Below, piece after piece: positions 10,640 through 20,842 of a stretch of DNA of 64,000 nt (position 1 is the first letter of the stretch; each line of letters opens with the position of its first letter). The translations under genes and the position numbers were made by a program. The stretch spans positions 609,568-673,567 of the forward strand of contig CP089461.1 of the NCBI GenBank assembly GCA_026636295.1, written 5' to 3'. The notes under the pieces were generated by a model. The model was not told the origin of the DNA, made no database searches, and saw nothing but the letters and a program-made list of their open reading frames with translations. The stretch comes from Medakamo hakoo (taxonomy: Eukaryota; Chlorophyta; Trebouxiophyceae; Coccomyxaceae).

Positions 10640-10804
10640 GGGTTTTTTTTTGGTCGGTCCTCACAGTGAGGGAGGGAGGGAGGGGGCGCGCGCGCCGTCC
10701 CCGCCCGCCCACGGCGCCGCCCGCCCACGGCGCAGACACAAAACGTAAAGTAAAACACGGCCACACCACACATTTTTCTCGGGTCGGTCACGATGCACAC
10801 GCCC

Positions 10805-13443
10805 TCACGCACCGCCCCCGCCCCCGCCACCTGCCGCGGCCCGCGCCGCCTTCCACGCGCTCAACCGTTCACGCAGCGCGGCCACGCCCGCGGCCCGGGC
10901 GCTCAGCCCGGCCTCCAACGCCGCGGCGTACGGCTCCAGGGACGCGCCCGGGGCGTCCACGGCCGCCAGCGCCGCCATCTCGGCGCGCAAGCCCGCCATG
11001 CCTTCCTCCAATGCCGCGCGGTGGGCGGCGATCAGGGCGCCCTCCTCCGCGGCCAGCCAGGCGGCCGCGTTTTCTGCCGCGGCGGCGGCGGGCGGGGGTG
11101 GAGGCGGCGGCGCGGCCTGGGCCGGCGCGACCGGGCGGCGGGCGCGGCCGCCAGCACCACTGCCGTCGGCTGACCGGGAAGTGGGCGGCGGCGGCGGCGC
11201 GGCGGCCGCAGCCGCCGCGGCCGCCGCCGCAGCGGGGCCGCCCAGCGTCGCGCGCCGCCGCAGCGGGGCTGGCCCGCCGCCGCCTGGCGCGACCAGGGAC
11301 GCCCGGCGCGAGCCGCCGCGCGACGCCGGCGCGCTGACGCTCGTGCCCGCAGCATTACCGGCCCCGCCGCCGCTCCCACCGCCCCCGCCGCTGCGCGACA
11401 GCTCCTTGACCCGATCAGCGTACCGCAGCGTGTTGAGGGTGTGCTCGCACGAGGCCGTGCCGGGCGACACGGCCGCCAGCATGACCGTGCGCGCGCCGGG
11501 GCCGACGAAGGAGTCGCGCAGCACTTCGGTGAGCTTGGACCCGCGGAAGGGCACGTGGCGGGCGGCCGCGTCCAGGGCGCGGATGCACTCCTTCAGGGCC
11601 AGTAGCGACCGGTTGATCTGGGCGCCCTCCGCGCGCGTGGGGCGGTCGGACGCCGCCGTGTCGGCGCCGCGCTCCGAGCCGGCCAGGTCGATGAAGGACA
11701 GGCGGCCGATGGGGTCGGACGGGGAGGAGGAGGAGGCCGGCGCGGAGGGAGGAGGGGCGGCGCGGGGGCCACGGCCTGGCGCGCCGCCGCGCGCGCGGCC
11801 GGGGGGGTGCGCCGCGCCGCCGCCGCCGCCGCCGCCGCCGTCCGCGTAAACGACCGAGAACTGGGTGACGCAGTGCGACCGGGACGAGTCCGCGTTGGCG
11901 CCCGTCCGGCCCGTGGACCGGCAGGCCGCGGCCGTGGCGCACGCCGCCGCGACGTCGGCGGGCGTCGCGGCGCGCGCTTCGGTCAGCCCGGCCACGACGA
12001 CGCGGCCGCGCCCGTCCTCGCGCGCGGCGAGCGGGGCCCGGCCGGCCAGCAAGTCGAAGAGGCGGCCGCCGTAGATCTCGTAGACGGCCACGGTCAGGCC
12101 CAGGGGGCGGCCACCCGCCCCGCCGGCCGCGTTGGACGCGTCGATGGCGGCCAGGACGTCGGCCGCGGCCCGCGGCGGCAAGGGCGCCATCGTGTGCGTC
12201 TTGCCGCTGCCCGTCTGGCCGTACGCGAACACGGTCGCCCGGGCGCCGGGGGTCAGCAGGCCGGCCACCAGGGGCGCCACGGCGACGGCGTACACGTCGT
12301 CCTCCCCCGCCCGCTCGCACAGCGCGCCGTCAAAGGCGAAGGCGTGCGTCTCGATGTACGGTGTCATGTCCAGCCGGACGCGGGGCGCGGCGAGCGTCAG
12401 CGTCCCGGCCGCCGGGTCGACGGCGATGGCGTCGCCCTCGCCGCGCGCGACCTCGCGGGCGTTGAGCGGGCGCTTGCGCACCAGGACGCGGATGCGGGCG
12501 GTGTGGTCGACGATGGGCAGCGCGTGCGGGGTGGTGGCGGCGCCGGCGGCCGACGCCGCCGCGGCGGCGGCCGAGAAGGACGACGCCGCGGACGCGGAGG
12601 CGGCGGTGGTTGACCGGGTGGTGCGTAAGGCAGGCGGCGGAGCGGTGGTGGGGCCGCAGTCGTCGGCGCCGTCCCAGGACGGTGGGCGTGGCGCCTGGAG
12701 AGAGGGGGGAAGGGGGCGGGGCGGGTGAGAGAGACGGCTCGGAGGGGGGGGGGCGGGCAAGCTGCAAAGCAGAGAGGGGCAAACTCACCGGATCCTCGGT
12801 CGCTGCCGCCGCCGCCGGCCGGTGCTTGGCGGGCAGGAGGTGGGCCGGCGGCGGCGCGAGCGGCGGCACGGGCGCTTGCGCGGCGGCGCCCCCCTCCTCC
12901 CGCTCCCGCGCCCGGGCCGCCGCCGCTGCCTGGGCTTGCATGCCCTTGATCAGGCGGTACAGGCGCTGCTTGTCAAAGGCGTCCGTCACGCCGTGGGCGG
13001 CGTAGTCCTGCGAGTGTTTAGGGTGGATGGACGGGATGGATGGGACGGGGTAAGGGCAAGGGTGGGGGGCCCGTGTCGGTTTTTTTTTGCGCGCACGTGC
13101 GCGGGCAAGGGGAATGCGGCGGGTCTCACCGCGTGCGCAAGCTCGTTGCCGGCGCCTTTCTCCTCGTTTTGGTCCGCCGACCGGGCGCACAAGTGAAGTC
13201 ACCTGCTCAGCGGACCGGGTGCCAAGCTTCGAAACGCCCGTCTTGGCGGCCCCGGCCGCCTCACAACACCACACAGCGCGCCGCGCGCGTTTGCGCGCGC
13301 CGCCGCAGCTGCTGCTCTCCCCTCTGCCGACGGACCTGCATCAACAGGCCGCGTAGGCCGTCTTCACCCAGCGGTTCCAAGGTGGGCGCGTGGTGCGCCA
13401 GGCCGGCCGCCGCCAGCCAGGCGGACAGGTCGCGCACGCCCAT
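10805..13443 (-). CDS. Kinesin-13 with N-terminal SAM domain
   Basis: Microtubule-depolymerising motor of about 738 residues from exons 13443-13336, 13007-12789 and 12694-10805. Exons 1 and 2 join into a SAM domain (DLSAWLAAAGLAHH, then DYAAHGVTDAFDKQRLYRLI), the arrangement known in KIF24-type kinesin-13. The motor, near residues 172-525, begins RIRVLVRKRPLN and has the family signature RLDMTPYIE, P-loop GQTGSGKTHTM, switch I NADSSRSH and switch II FIDLAGSERGADT. The C-terminus (EEGALIAAHRAALEEGM, VDAPGASLEPY) matches the conserved kinesin-13 tail. The 328-nt first intron could hide another small exon (a donor-like GTGAGA lies near 13130), but direct joining of exons 1 and 2 keeps the phase. 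Likely role: spindle or flagellar microtubule length control (inferred). Confidence 0.87.
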
Positions 13444-13696
13444 GCCGTGTTGCCGTCTGCCGGAGGGCGAGCGGAAGAAAAGGGGGGAGTGGCAAGTTTT
13501 TCACGATGCCCTCTCACTTGTTCTTTTTTCTGCTGTAGCGGAAACGCGGCGGCAGCGCGAGGGCCCTGCTCCTCGCCCTCACGCACACGAGGACGCAGAG
13601 TCCCCTCACTCATCAAGCTCCGTGCGGAGGCCACAAAGCGCGGCGCCCTCGTTGGCGTCCGAAAACAACTCGCGCTCGCTCGAAACGCTGCAAAAC
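13444..13696. promoter_or_regulatory. Divergent promoter, kinesin-13 / GCP4
   Basis: 253 bp separate the two start codons. It holds short T- and A-runs but no recognisable core element. Two microtubule genes start back-to-back here, so shared control is plausible but not shown. Confidence 0.35.
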
Positions 13697-16060
13697 ATGT
13701 CCGACGCCTCGTCCCTCCTCCTCCGCCCCGTCCTGTGCGCGGTGCAGGGCGTGCCCGCGCCCGGCCTGGCCTACGACCCCGCCGCATCCCGCGGGTGGGG
13801 CGGCTTCGTGCCGGCGAACGGCGACGGCACCGCTCCTCCGTCTTGCACGCCGTCCACCTCACGCCCGGCCCGCCTCCTCGCCCGACGGCTGGCCGAGGCG
13901 GGCTGGCTGCACCGGGCCGTGCGGGAGGAAGCCGAGCGCGGCGCGAGCCCGGGCGAGGGCGACGCCGTGCGGGCGGCCCGGGCGGCGCTGCGGGACGAGC
14001 TGGGTCCGGTCGCGGACGCGCTCGCGCGGCTGGAAGGGGAGGGGCGCGAGCGCGGCGGGTCGCTCCGGTCCGCACTGCCGGCGCTCGTGCCGCTGGCCGC
14101 CCGCCTGGAAGAGCTGGCGGCGGCGGCGGCCGTCATCGGCGGCGGCGCCGTCACCGGCGGCGCCCTGGCGGCCGCGCTGGCGTCGCGCGCGGCCGCGAGC
14201 GGCGTGTGGCGGGTGCAGCAGCAGGCGGGAGGGGGAGGCAAGCCGCCGCAGGAACAGCTCACGCCCACGCCCGGCGCGGCCACGGCCCGGTTAGCCGCGG
14301 CAGCGGCCGCCCCCGTCCTGGCCCGCGCGGTCGCCTGGGTCCTGGACGGCGCGCTGGAGGCCGAGGGAGAGGGCGGCGGCCGGAGCGGGCGGCGGGCGGG
14401 CGACTTTTTCGTGCTGGCCGCCGCGGCGAGCGCCGGCGACGCCGGCCTGTGGCGGTCGGCGCACGCCCTGGACAAGGCGGCCCTGCCGCCCTTTGCGCCC
14501 GCGTCCCGGCCGGCCGTCGCGGCGGACATTTTGGCGGCGGGGCGGGCGGTGGCTTTCCTGGCCGCGGGCGGGTGCGGCCCCGGCGCGGCCGCGGCCTGGG
14601 CGGCCTCGCCCGCCCGGTCCCGCCTGGCGGCGGCCGCGGCTGCCCTGCGCCCGGACGACGTCGATGGCGTGGCAGCCTGGGCGGCCGACGCGGCGGCCGC
14701 CGCCGGCGCCGCCGCTGCCGCCGCGCTCCTGGACGGCGCGGGCGGGCGCGCGGCCCTCACCGCAGTCCACTCGTTCGCCCTGGCCGGTGGGCCGGCCGGC
14801 GCGGCCTTTGCGCCCGCACTCTTATCCATCCTGGGCCCGGCCCTGCGCTCTAAAGCCGGGTCCGTGTCGGAGCTGTCCCTGGACGCGGCGTTGGGCGACG
14901 CGCTCGCGGCGGCGGGCGGGCCGCCCGACGGCGTGTTTTGGGCTGCAGGGGGCGGTAGTGGAGGGATGGGCGACGACGGCGGCGGTGGGCCCGGGCCGTC
15001 TCCTTCCTCCTCCTCCTCGGTCCCTGCCGCCCGCCTGCGTGTCCGCTTGGACCGGCGGTTGGTCGCCGCCGCCGCCGCCACGGCCGGCGGCGCGACGCCG
15101 GGCGGGCCCACTCACGCCCACCCCCCGCCGACTGGGTGGGACGCGGCCACGCTCCGCCTGGAGGTGTCAGGGCCCGTCTCCACGCTGCTGCCGCCGTCGG
15201 CTTTGGAGACCGTTGCCGACGCCGGCCGCGTCGTCTGGGCCCTGGCCCGGGCGGGCGCGGCGTTGGAAGCGGCGGCCGCGGACCTCGGCGCGGCGGGGAG
15301 GGCCGCGGCCGCGCTCGCAGCCGCCGCGCGCGCCGCCCGGCGGGCGGCGCTGGGGAGCGGTGGAACGGACGACGGTGCTGGACGCTGCCGGCCCCCTCAC
15401 CAGCCCGCACGCCGCCCGCCGCCGCAGGAGCCGCGCCGGCTGTGGACCGAGCTGGCCGCGCTCGGGTCGCTGCGCCTGGCCATGGCTGGCGTGCTTGGCG
15501 CCGCTCGCTCCGGCGCGGCGGCCGACGGCGTGGACGCGGCGCTGGCACCCCTGTTGGCCTGCGCCGGCGGCGAAGCCGCCGCCGCCGCCGGCGGCGGCCT
15601 GGACGCGCTCGCCGCCCGCGCGGACGGCGCGTGGGCGTCCCTGGCCGCCCGCTTCCTTGTGCGCCGGGGCGTGCCGGCCGACGACGCCGCCGCCGCGGCC
15701 CTGGACGCCTGGCTGGCGGCGGTGCGGGGCGTGGCCGCGCCGGCGCGGGCCCTGGCCCGTGCCGCCGTGGCGGCGGCGGGCCGGGCGGCGGACGGGTGCG
15801 GGTGGGGCGACGAGGGCGCGTGGGCCACAGCAGGTGGCGGCGGGGGCCCCCCCCCGTCGCCGCTCGACCCCGCCCTGGACGCGGACCTGGGCGCCGTCGG
15901 CCGCGCGCGCGCGGCGCTGAGCACGGCGCACCGGGCCCGCTTGGCGGCCTGGGTGGCGGCCCTGCCGGCGAGCGTGCGGACGCCCGGCGGTGAGGGCGGC
16001 GGCCGCGACGGCGAGGCGGGCGCCGCGTTTCGTGGGGTGGCCGTGGTCAGCGGGCTGTGA
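13697..16060 (+). CDS. Gamma-tubulin complex component 4 (GCP4)
   Basis: Subunit of the gamma-tubulin ring complex that nucleates microtubules. A single open reading frame of 787 residues, unusual here because most neighbours have introns. The family is recognised from segment order, not strong motifs: N-terminus LLLRPVLCAVQGVP, then ARLLARRLAEAGW, AVAWVLDGALEAEG...DFFV (the GCP 'mobile-arm' region), PPFAPASRPAVAADILAAGRAV, and in the C-terminal half LRLEVSGPVSTLLPPSALETV, which corresponds to the 'W-P-L...ITP' segment of GCP GRIP2 domains. The order fits GCP4 better than the longer GCP2 or GCP3. Sequence is strongly Ala-biased. A short unrecognised intron near 15370-15430 cannot be excluded. 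Confidence 0.75.
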   Translation: MSDASSLLLRPVLCAVQGVPAPGLAYDPAASRGWGGFVPANGDGTAPPSCTPSTSRPARLLARRLAEAGWLHRAVREEAERGASPGEGDAVRAARAALRDELGPVADALARLEGEGRERGGSLRSALPALVPLAARLEELAAAAAVIGGGAVTGGALAAALASRAAASGVWRVQQQAGGGGKPPQEQLTPTPGAATARLAAAAAAPVLARAVAWVLDGALEAEGEGGGRSGRRAGDFFVLAAAASAGDAGLWRSAHALDKAALPPFAPASRPAVAADILAAGRAVAFLAAGGCGPGAAAAWAASPARSRLAAAAAALRPDDVDGVAAWAADAAAAAGAAAAAALLDGAGGRAALTAVHSFALAGGPAGAAFAPALLSILGPALRSKAGSVSELSLDAALGDALAAAGGPPDGVFWAAGGGSGGMGDDGGGGPGPSPSSSSSVPAARLRVRLDRRLVAAAAATAGGATPGGPTHAHPPPTGWDAATLRLEVSGPVSTLLPPSALETVADAGRVVWALARAGAALEAAAADLGAAGRAAAALAAAARAARRAALGSGGTDDGAGRCRPPHQPARRPPPQEPRRLWTELAALGSLRLAMAGVLGAARSGAAADGVDAALAPLLACAGGEAAAAAGGGLDALAARADGAWASLAARFLVRRGVPADDAAAAALDAWLAAVRGVAAPARALARAAVAAAGRAADGCGWGDEGAWATAGGGGGPPPSPLDPALDADLGAVGRARAALSTAHRARLAAWVAALPASVRTPGGEGGGRDGEAGAAFRGVAVVSGL

Positions 16061-16265
16061 CGAGTGTGCGCGCGGGCCGCTGTTTTTTTGTCCCCTTTCT
16101 TTTCTCGAGTGCGCGGGCGTGCCGCGCCTCACCGGCGGTGATGGGTGATGGGGGAAACGTGAAAACAGGCGCCGCACGACTGACACAGTGTGCTCTCTCC
16201 CCCCCAACCCTAAACCTTCGCCTCCCGTCCAACCGCTCGCTGCCGCTGCGCTGCGCTCTCTGCCT

Positions 16266-16834
16266 TCAGTCTGTCTTCTTGTCTGCTGCCGTGGGTGGTG
16301 GGGTGGGTGACCCACCCACCGCGCTGCCGCCGCCAGGACTTTCCAGTAAGGCCATGGCCACGTACGCGAGGAGGACCTGGTGTGTGTGAGGGAGGGGACA
16401 GGGAATGTGGGGACGGCGGGTGAAGCGTGCACGTGAGGTGGCAGGCCGGGACTGGGGGCGGGCGGGCGGGTGGAAGGGAGACACCGCCCGAGACGGGGGG
16501 GGAGAGTGCGTCGTCGGGACACGACGCACAAAACGAACAAACGACTCACCGCGTTGACGGCCAAGACGGCGCCCAACCCCGCGAGCGTCAGACGGGCGTG
16601 TGGGGACGGCGCGGCGCCGGTGAGGCGGACGGCCAGGGCTGAGGGGAGGCAGGAGGAGGCGGGGGGTGAGCAAGCGCGGGGGGGATGGGCGCGGCGCACG
16701 GCGCCGCCACGAGGGGCGACACGCCCGCCCCACTCACCATCCAGGCGCCCGTTCACGGCGGCCCTGTACACGGCGGCGGGCGCTGCTGCGAGGGCCAGCG
16801 AGAAAAGAGACAGCTTGGCCAGCGGTGGCGGCAT
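16266..16834 (-). CDS. VMA21-like V-ATPase assembly membrane protein
   Basis: A 98-residue protein from exons 16834-16738, 16638-16550 and 16376-16266, joined in phase with GTGAGT donors. It has two hydrophobic segments, LAKLSLFSLALAAAPAAVY and LTLAGLGAVLAVNA-VLLAYVAMALL, separated by a short polar loop, and a hydrophilic tail. Size and topology match VMA21, the ER membrane chaperone that assembles the V0 sector of the vacuolar H+-ATPase. Sequence identity in this family is low, so the call rests on length, two-helix layout and the first-helix pattern; another small two-helix protein remains possible. Its 3' end converges on GCP4 (205 bp between stops) and it shares a 176-bp divergent gap with the ALS regulatory subunit gene. 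Confidence 0.68.
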
Positions 16835-17010
16835 GGGGGTTCCTTCCAAGTATGTGTTGTTCTCTAAACACGACTCTGCGAAAACAAAAAACACACTCGC
16901 GCTAGCCAGTCCGGCGTTGATTGAGAGCACAACGCGGGCCGCCTGACGGGCCCGCCCCTTTCCTTTCCCTCGCATACACCGCGCGCCGAAAGCACTCGGA
17001 CACCGAGACC

Positions 17011-18922
17011 ATGCCCGTCGTACCCGTGGCGGGTGCGTTTTATCGTCGACCGGCGTTGGGAGGGGAGCCGCTGCGCGCCGCTGGGTGCCGGCGGCGGCGG
17101 CCAAACGCGAAAACCGACGGCGCTCAAAGCAAGGGACACGTCCCCCACGCCCAGCCGCCACGCGTACGGGTGGCTGAGACCGTGCAGTCTGCACACGGCT
17201 CCGAAAAACGATGAAAACAGGTGGCGTTTCTCACCCCCACCGCCCCCTTCCCCCCCCCCAAAAAACCAAAAACAGCACCCGCGCCGGCCGTCGGCCGGCC
17301 CGCGGCCCGCCTGGGACGCCGGCCGCGCGCCGCCCGGCTCGCCGCCCGGCCGGCCGTCGCGGCCGCCGCCACCCCGCCGGCCCCCGCGCCGTCGCCTCCA
17401 TCCCCGTCCTCCTCCACCGCACCCGACGTCTACGCCCCGCCCGAACCCCTCCCCGGCGGCGCGGCCAAGCACGTCATCTCCGCGTTCGTCGCCGACGAGG
17501 CCGGCATCATCAACCGCGTCGCCGGCGTCTTTGCCCGGCGGGGGGCGAACATCGAGTCCCTGGCCGTGGGCCTGAACATTGACAAAGCCCTGTTCACCAT
17601 TGTCATGACGGGCAACCGGGCGGAAGTGGTGCGTGCGTGTGGGGGGGGCGTGCCGCGCGCCGTGGGTGCCACCCACCCTCCATCCATCCACCCTCGCGCC
17701 ACCCCACGCCCCCCCCCCTCCTCCTCCTCCTCACCCGCCCCGACCCCCCCCCCCCCCCTGCGCGCAGGCCAACCTGGTCAAGCAACTGGCCAAGCTCGTC
17801 AAAGTGCGGTACGTGGAAGACATCTCGCCCGCCCCCCGCGTGGAGCGCGAGCTCGTCCTCCTCCGCGTCCCCGTGCCCTCGGCCGACCCGGCCGGCCGCA
17901 CGGCCGTCCTCCAGCTGGCCGACGTCTTCCGCGCGTCCGTCGTGGACGTGGGCGAGGGCGCCCTCACCCTGTGCGTGGCGGGCGACGCGGGCAAGACGGC
18001 AGCCCTGGAGCGGGCGCTGGCGCCCTGGGGCGTCGCCGCCCTGGCCCGGACGGGCCGCATCGCGCTCAAGCGCGGCCCCGCGCTCCTGGAGATGGGCGGG
18101 TGGGGCGACTCGGCCCTGGGCGGCGGGAGTGGGCGGTCGCCGACGGCGCCGGGAGCGCCTGCGTCGCCGCCGACATCCTCCCCCGACCTGGGCGGCGGCG
18201 GCGGCGTGTACGAGGCGGGCGCCCCCTTCACGCCGCCGCCGGCGACGCTCTGCCTGGACGCGCCGTCCTACTCGCCAGACGCGGCGGCGGCGGCGGCGGA
18301 AGCGTCGGCGTCGGGCGGCGCGCCCGCGCCGCCCCCGCCCTACGAACCGCACACCCTGAGCGTCATCGTCTCAGACACGCCCGGCGTCCTCAACCAGGTG
18401 ACGGGCGTCCTGGCCCGGCGGGGCGTGAATGTCCAGTCCCTGGCGGTCGGCCCGTCAGAGGCCCCCGGCGAGTCGCGCATCACGGCCGTCATCCCCGGCG
18501 AAGCAGTGGCGGCGGGCGGCGAGGACGGGCCGTCGCCATCATCATCCCCCACCACCACCACCGCCAAGATCGTCAAGCAGCTGGAAAAGCTGGTCTACGT
18601 GCGGGAGGTGGCCGACCTGACGGACGTGCCGTTTGTCGCGCGCGAGCTCATGCTGGTCAAGGTGCGTGCCGCCGGCCCCGCCGCCCGGCGCGCGATCACG
18701 GACCTGGCGTCCATCTTCCGGGGCACGGTGTGCGACGTCTCACCGTCCACCATCACCGTGGAGCTGGTGGGCAAGGAGGCGAAGATGCGGGCCCTGAACG
18801 CGATGCTGGAACCGTACGGCATTTTGGAAATCGCGCGCACGGGGCGGGTGGCCCTGCCGCGGGCGTCGGGCGTGGACACGCGCAGCTTGGGGCGGTCCGA
18901 GGGGCGGCGGGTGATGGTGTGA
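17011..18922 (+). CDS. Acetolactate synthase regulatory (small) subunit, plastid
   Basis: Activates acetolactate synthase and confers feedback inhibition by Val/Leu in branched-chain amino acid synthesis. Exons 17011-17032, 17276-17628 and 17768-18922 give 509 residues. The 22-nt first coding exon joins in phase to an Arg/Ala/Pro-rich leader ([20 protein letters not shown]) typical of a chloroplast transit peptide. Two ACT modules are visible, as in plant enzymes: [19 protein letters not shown] near residue 73 and [19 protein letters not shown] near 320, each followed by a LVKQL/IVKQL-K-L-V segment and a C-terminal half ending in an ARTGR motif. Bacterial IlvH has only one such unit. A low-complexity linker separates the halves. 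Tandem with psaD downstream. Confidence 0.9.
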
Positions 18923-19158
18923 GGAGGGGGGGGGCGGGGGGTGTGGGAGGGGGGGTGGGCAGGCGGAGGGAGGAGAAGGGGGGAGGAGGGGGGTGGGTGG
19001 GTGGGTGGGTGGGTGGGTGGGTGGTGGGATGGAGGCGGCGAGTGTTGTGCGTGTGCCCAAGCACCCAGGCGCGCCGACCCTGCCCCAGTGACCCACACCC
19101 GCCTTCCTTTTTCCGTACCCCTCCGCGCGACGCGCCCGCCCCTCTCCACGCCACAGCC
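18923..19158 (+). promoter_or_regulatory. Intergenic region and presumed psaD promoter
   Basis: Between the ALS small-subunit stop and the psaD start. It is G-rich at the left with a (GGGT)n tract at about 18991-19024 and C-rich at the right. It must contain the 3' end of one gene and the promoter of a presumably highly expressed photosystem gene, but no TATA box is obvious. Confidence 0.4.
18991..19024. repeat. (GGGT)n microsatellite upstream of psaD
   Basis: About eight GGGT units in a row on the + strand. Runs of three G at regular spacing could form a G-quadruplex; this is inference from sequence only. Confidence 0.8.
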
Positions 19159-20330
19159 ATGTTCGCCCTGTCCAAGCCCGTTGTGGCCCCGTCCACCCGC
19201 GCGGCCCCGGCCCGCCGGTCCGTCGCCGTCCGCGCGGAAGGCGGCGAGGCCAAGCCTGCTGCCAAGGCCTGGTCCCCGCCCGCCCTGGACGCCAACACGC
19301 CGTCCCCGATCTTCGGCGGCTCCACGGGCGGCCTGCTGCGCAAGGCGCAGGTGCGTTGTGGGAGGGGGTGGCGAGGAAAGGGGACGCGGACCGGGCGCGC
19401 GGGGACCCGGAATCGGCCCGGCCCTTTTCCTTTTTTGAGAGGCAAACCTGGTTGAGCCCAACGGCGCGCCGCCGACGGCGGGTGCGCGGGCGGGGGGCTC
19501 GAGGGCGGGGGGCCTCGCACGGCGTCGACCGGGGTGGCGTCACCCCCTTAGGCGAGCCGGGTGCCTGCCCTGCCCACTCGGCTGGGCGGCAGCGGCAGGA
19601 AGGCGCGGCGGCGTCGCTCGCGAGCGCGGAAAGCCGCGCCGCATGGGCCCCGCTACTCTTTATCTTCGCCGCAGGGTGAGGCGCCGCGCCGGCGCTCGGC
19701 CCCCCGCCTCGCCCGGCGCGCGCGTCGTGCCTCGCTCGACCTGCCCCCGGCAGGCCGGCTGAGATGTTGGCCCACCCGCGCCGGCGAGAAAAGGCGGCAA
19801 GAGGTCGGGCCGCGGACACGCGGCGCCCCCGCCCTGCACTCGGCCGGAGCCCCACCCACGCCGGCCGATCCCCCCCCCGTCAACCGCCACCCTCTCCTTC
19901 CCCCCCTGCCGTCCCCCCCATCCCCCCCTCGCCCGTGCTCACGCGTCCGCCCCTCCCACCCACACACACACGCCCCGCACAGGAGGAGGAATTCTACGTC
20001 CTGACGTGGGAAGCCAAGAAGGAGGCCATCTTCGAGATGCCGACGGGCGGCGCGGCCATCATGCGGGAGGGCAAGAACCTGCTCAAGCTCGCGCGCAAGG
20101 AGCAGTGCCTGGCCCTGCTCAACCAGCTGCGCTCCAAGTTCAAGGCGACGGGCGAGTTCTACCGCGTCTTCCCCAACGGCGAAGTCCAGTACCTGCACCC
20201 CAAGGACGGCACGGTCCCGGAGCGCGTCAACGCGTCCCGCAAGCCCGCCAACACGAACGCGCGCCGCATTGGCGAGAACGCCAACCCGGCGGCCGTCAAG
20301 TTCACGGGCAAGGGCACGTTCGACGTGTGA
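19159..20330 (+). CDS. psaD: Photosystem I reaction centre subunit II (PsaD), chloroplast
   Basis: Stromal PSI subunit that forms the ferredoxin docking site. Exons 19159-19350 and 19983-20330 give 179 residues. The leader [20 protein letters not shown], then [10 protein letters not shown], is a chloroplast transit peptide with a likely cleavage near VRA. The mature protein is unmistakable: [61 protein letters not shown], then [17 protein letters not shown] and the basic C-terminus [15 protein letters not shown]. The 632-nt intron is long for this window; I found no gene inside it. It identifies the organism as photosynthetic. Confidence 0.97.
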
Positions 20331-20842
20331 GCGGCGCGTCGTGAAGGTCAGATGTGTGTGTGTGTGTGTGTGTGTGAGGTGTGGGCGGTCGGCGGGACTG
20401 TGTGTGGGGCGGCGTTAGAGTTTTTTTTTTTTCCTTCTTTCCTTTGTGCGCCTGGGGGTGAGGGTCGGGCGGTCGCGCGGGGGTGGGGCAGGCAGCGCCC
20501 GGCCGCTCCGCCTCCCCGCCGCCGCGCGACCGCCCCCCTCCCTCGTCCCCGCGGCTCGCTTCCCTCGTCTTTGAAAAGTGCGGGACGGTGAGGTTCTCTG
20601 CAAAAAAAGAAGAGGGGAGACGGGAAGTGCCGAGAAGGCTGGAGAGACAGAACAGGCGCGCTGTGCACCGCTCCCACTCCCATCCAGACCTGCGCGCACC
20701 CCCCACCCTGCGCACCCTCGCGCCCGCCCGCCCGCCCGCCCACCCACCCAGCACGGAAACGAGCCAGAAAAAAGAAACGCCGCTCTCTCTCTCTCTTTCT
20801 CTTGCACCTTGCACAGCCCTCCCCCCTCACTGCAAACACAAG
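20331..20842. other. Convergent 3' intergenic region
   Basis: 512 bp between the stops of psaD and proteasome alpha4. It has a GT tract at 20352-20375, a T-run at 20420-20430 and CT-rich sequence near 20783-20805. No gene or RNA is supported. Confidence 0.4.

Noticed and set aside
12986-13192. Possible extra kinesin-13 exon around 13130-13205
   Set aside because: Acceptor- and donor-like sites exist, but the 73-nt segment breaks phase and would interrupt the SAM domain.
17033-17275. ALS small-subunit translation starting at 17211 or at GTG 17221
   Set aside because: ATG 17211 is in the wrong frame and GTG is not a normal nuclear start; the 22-nt exon at 17011 joins in phase to a transit-peptide sequence.
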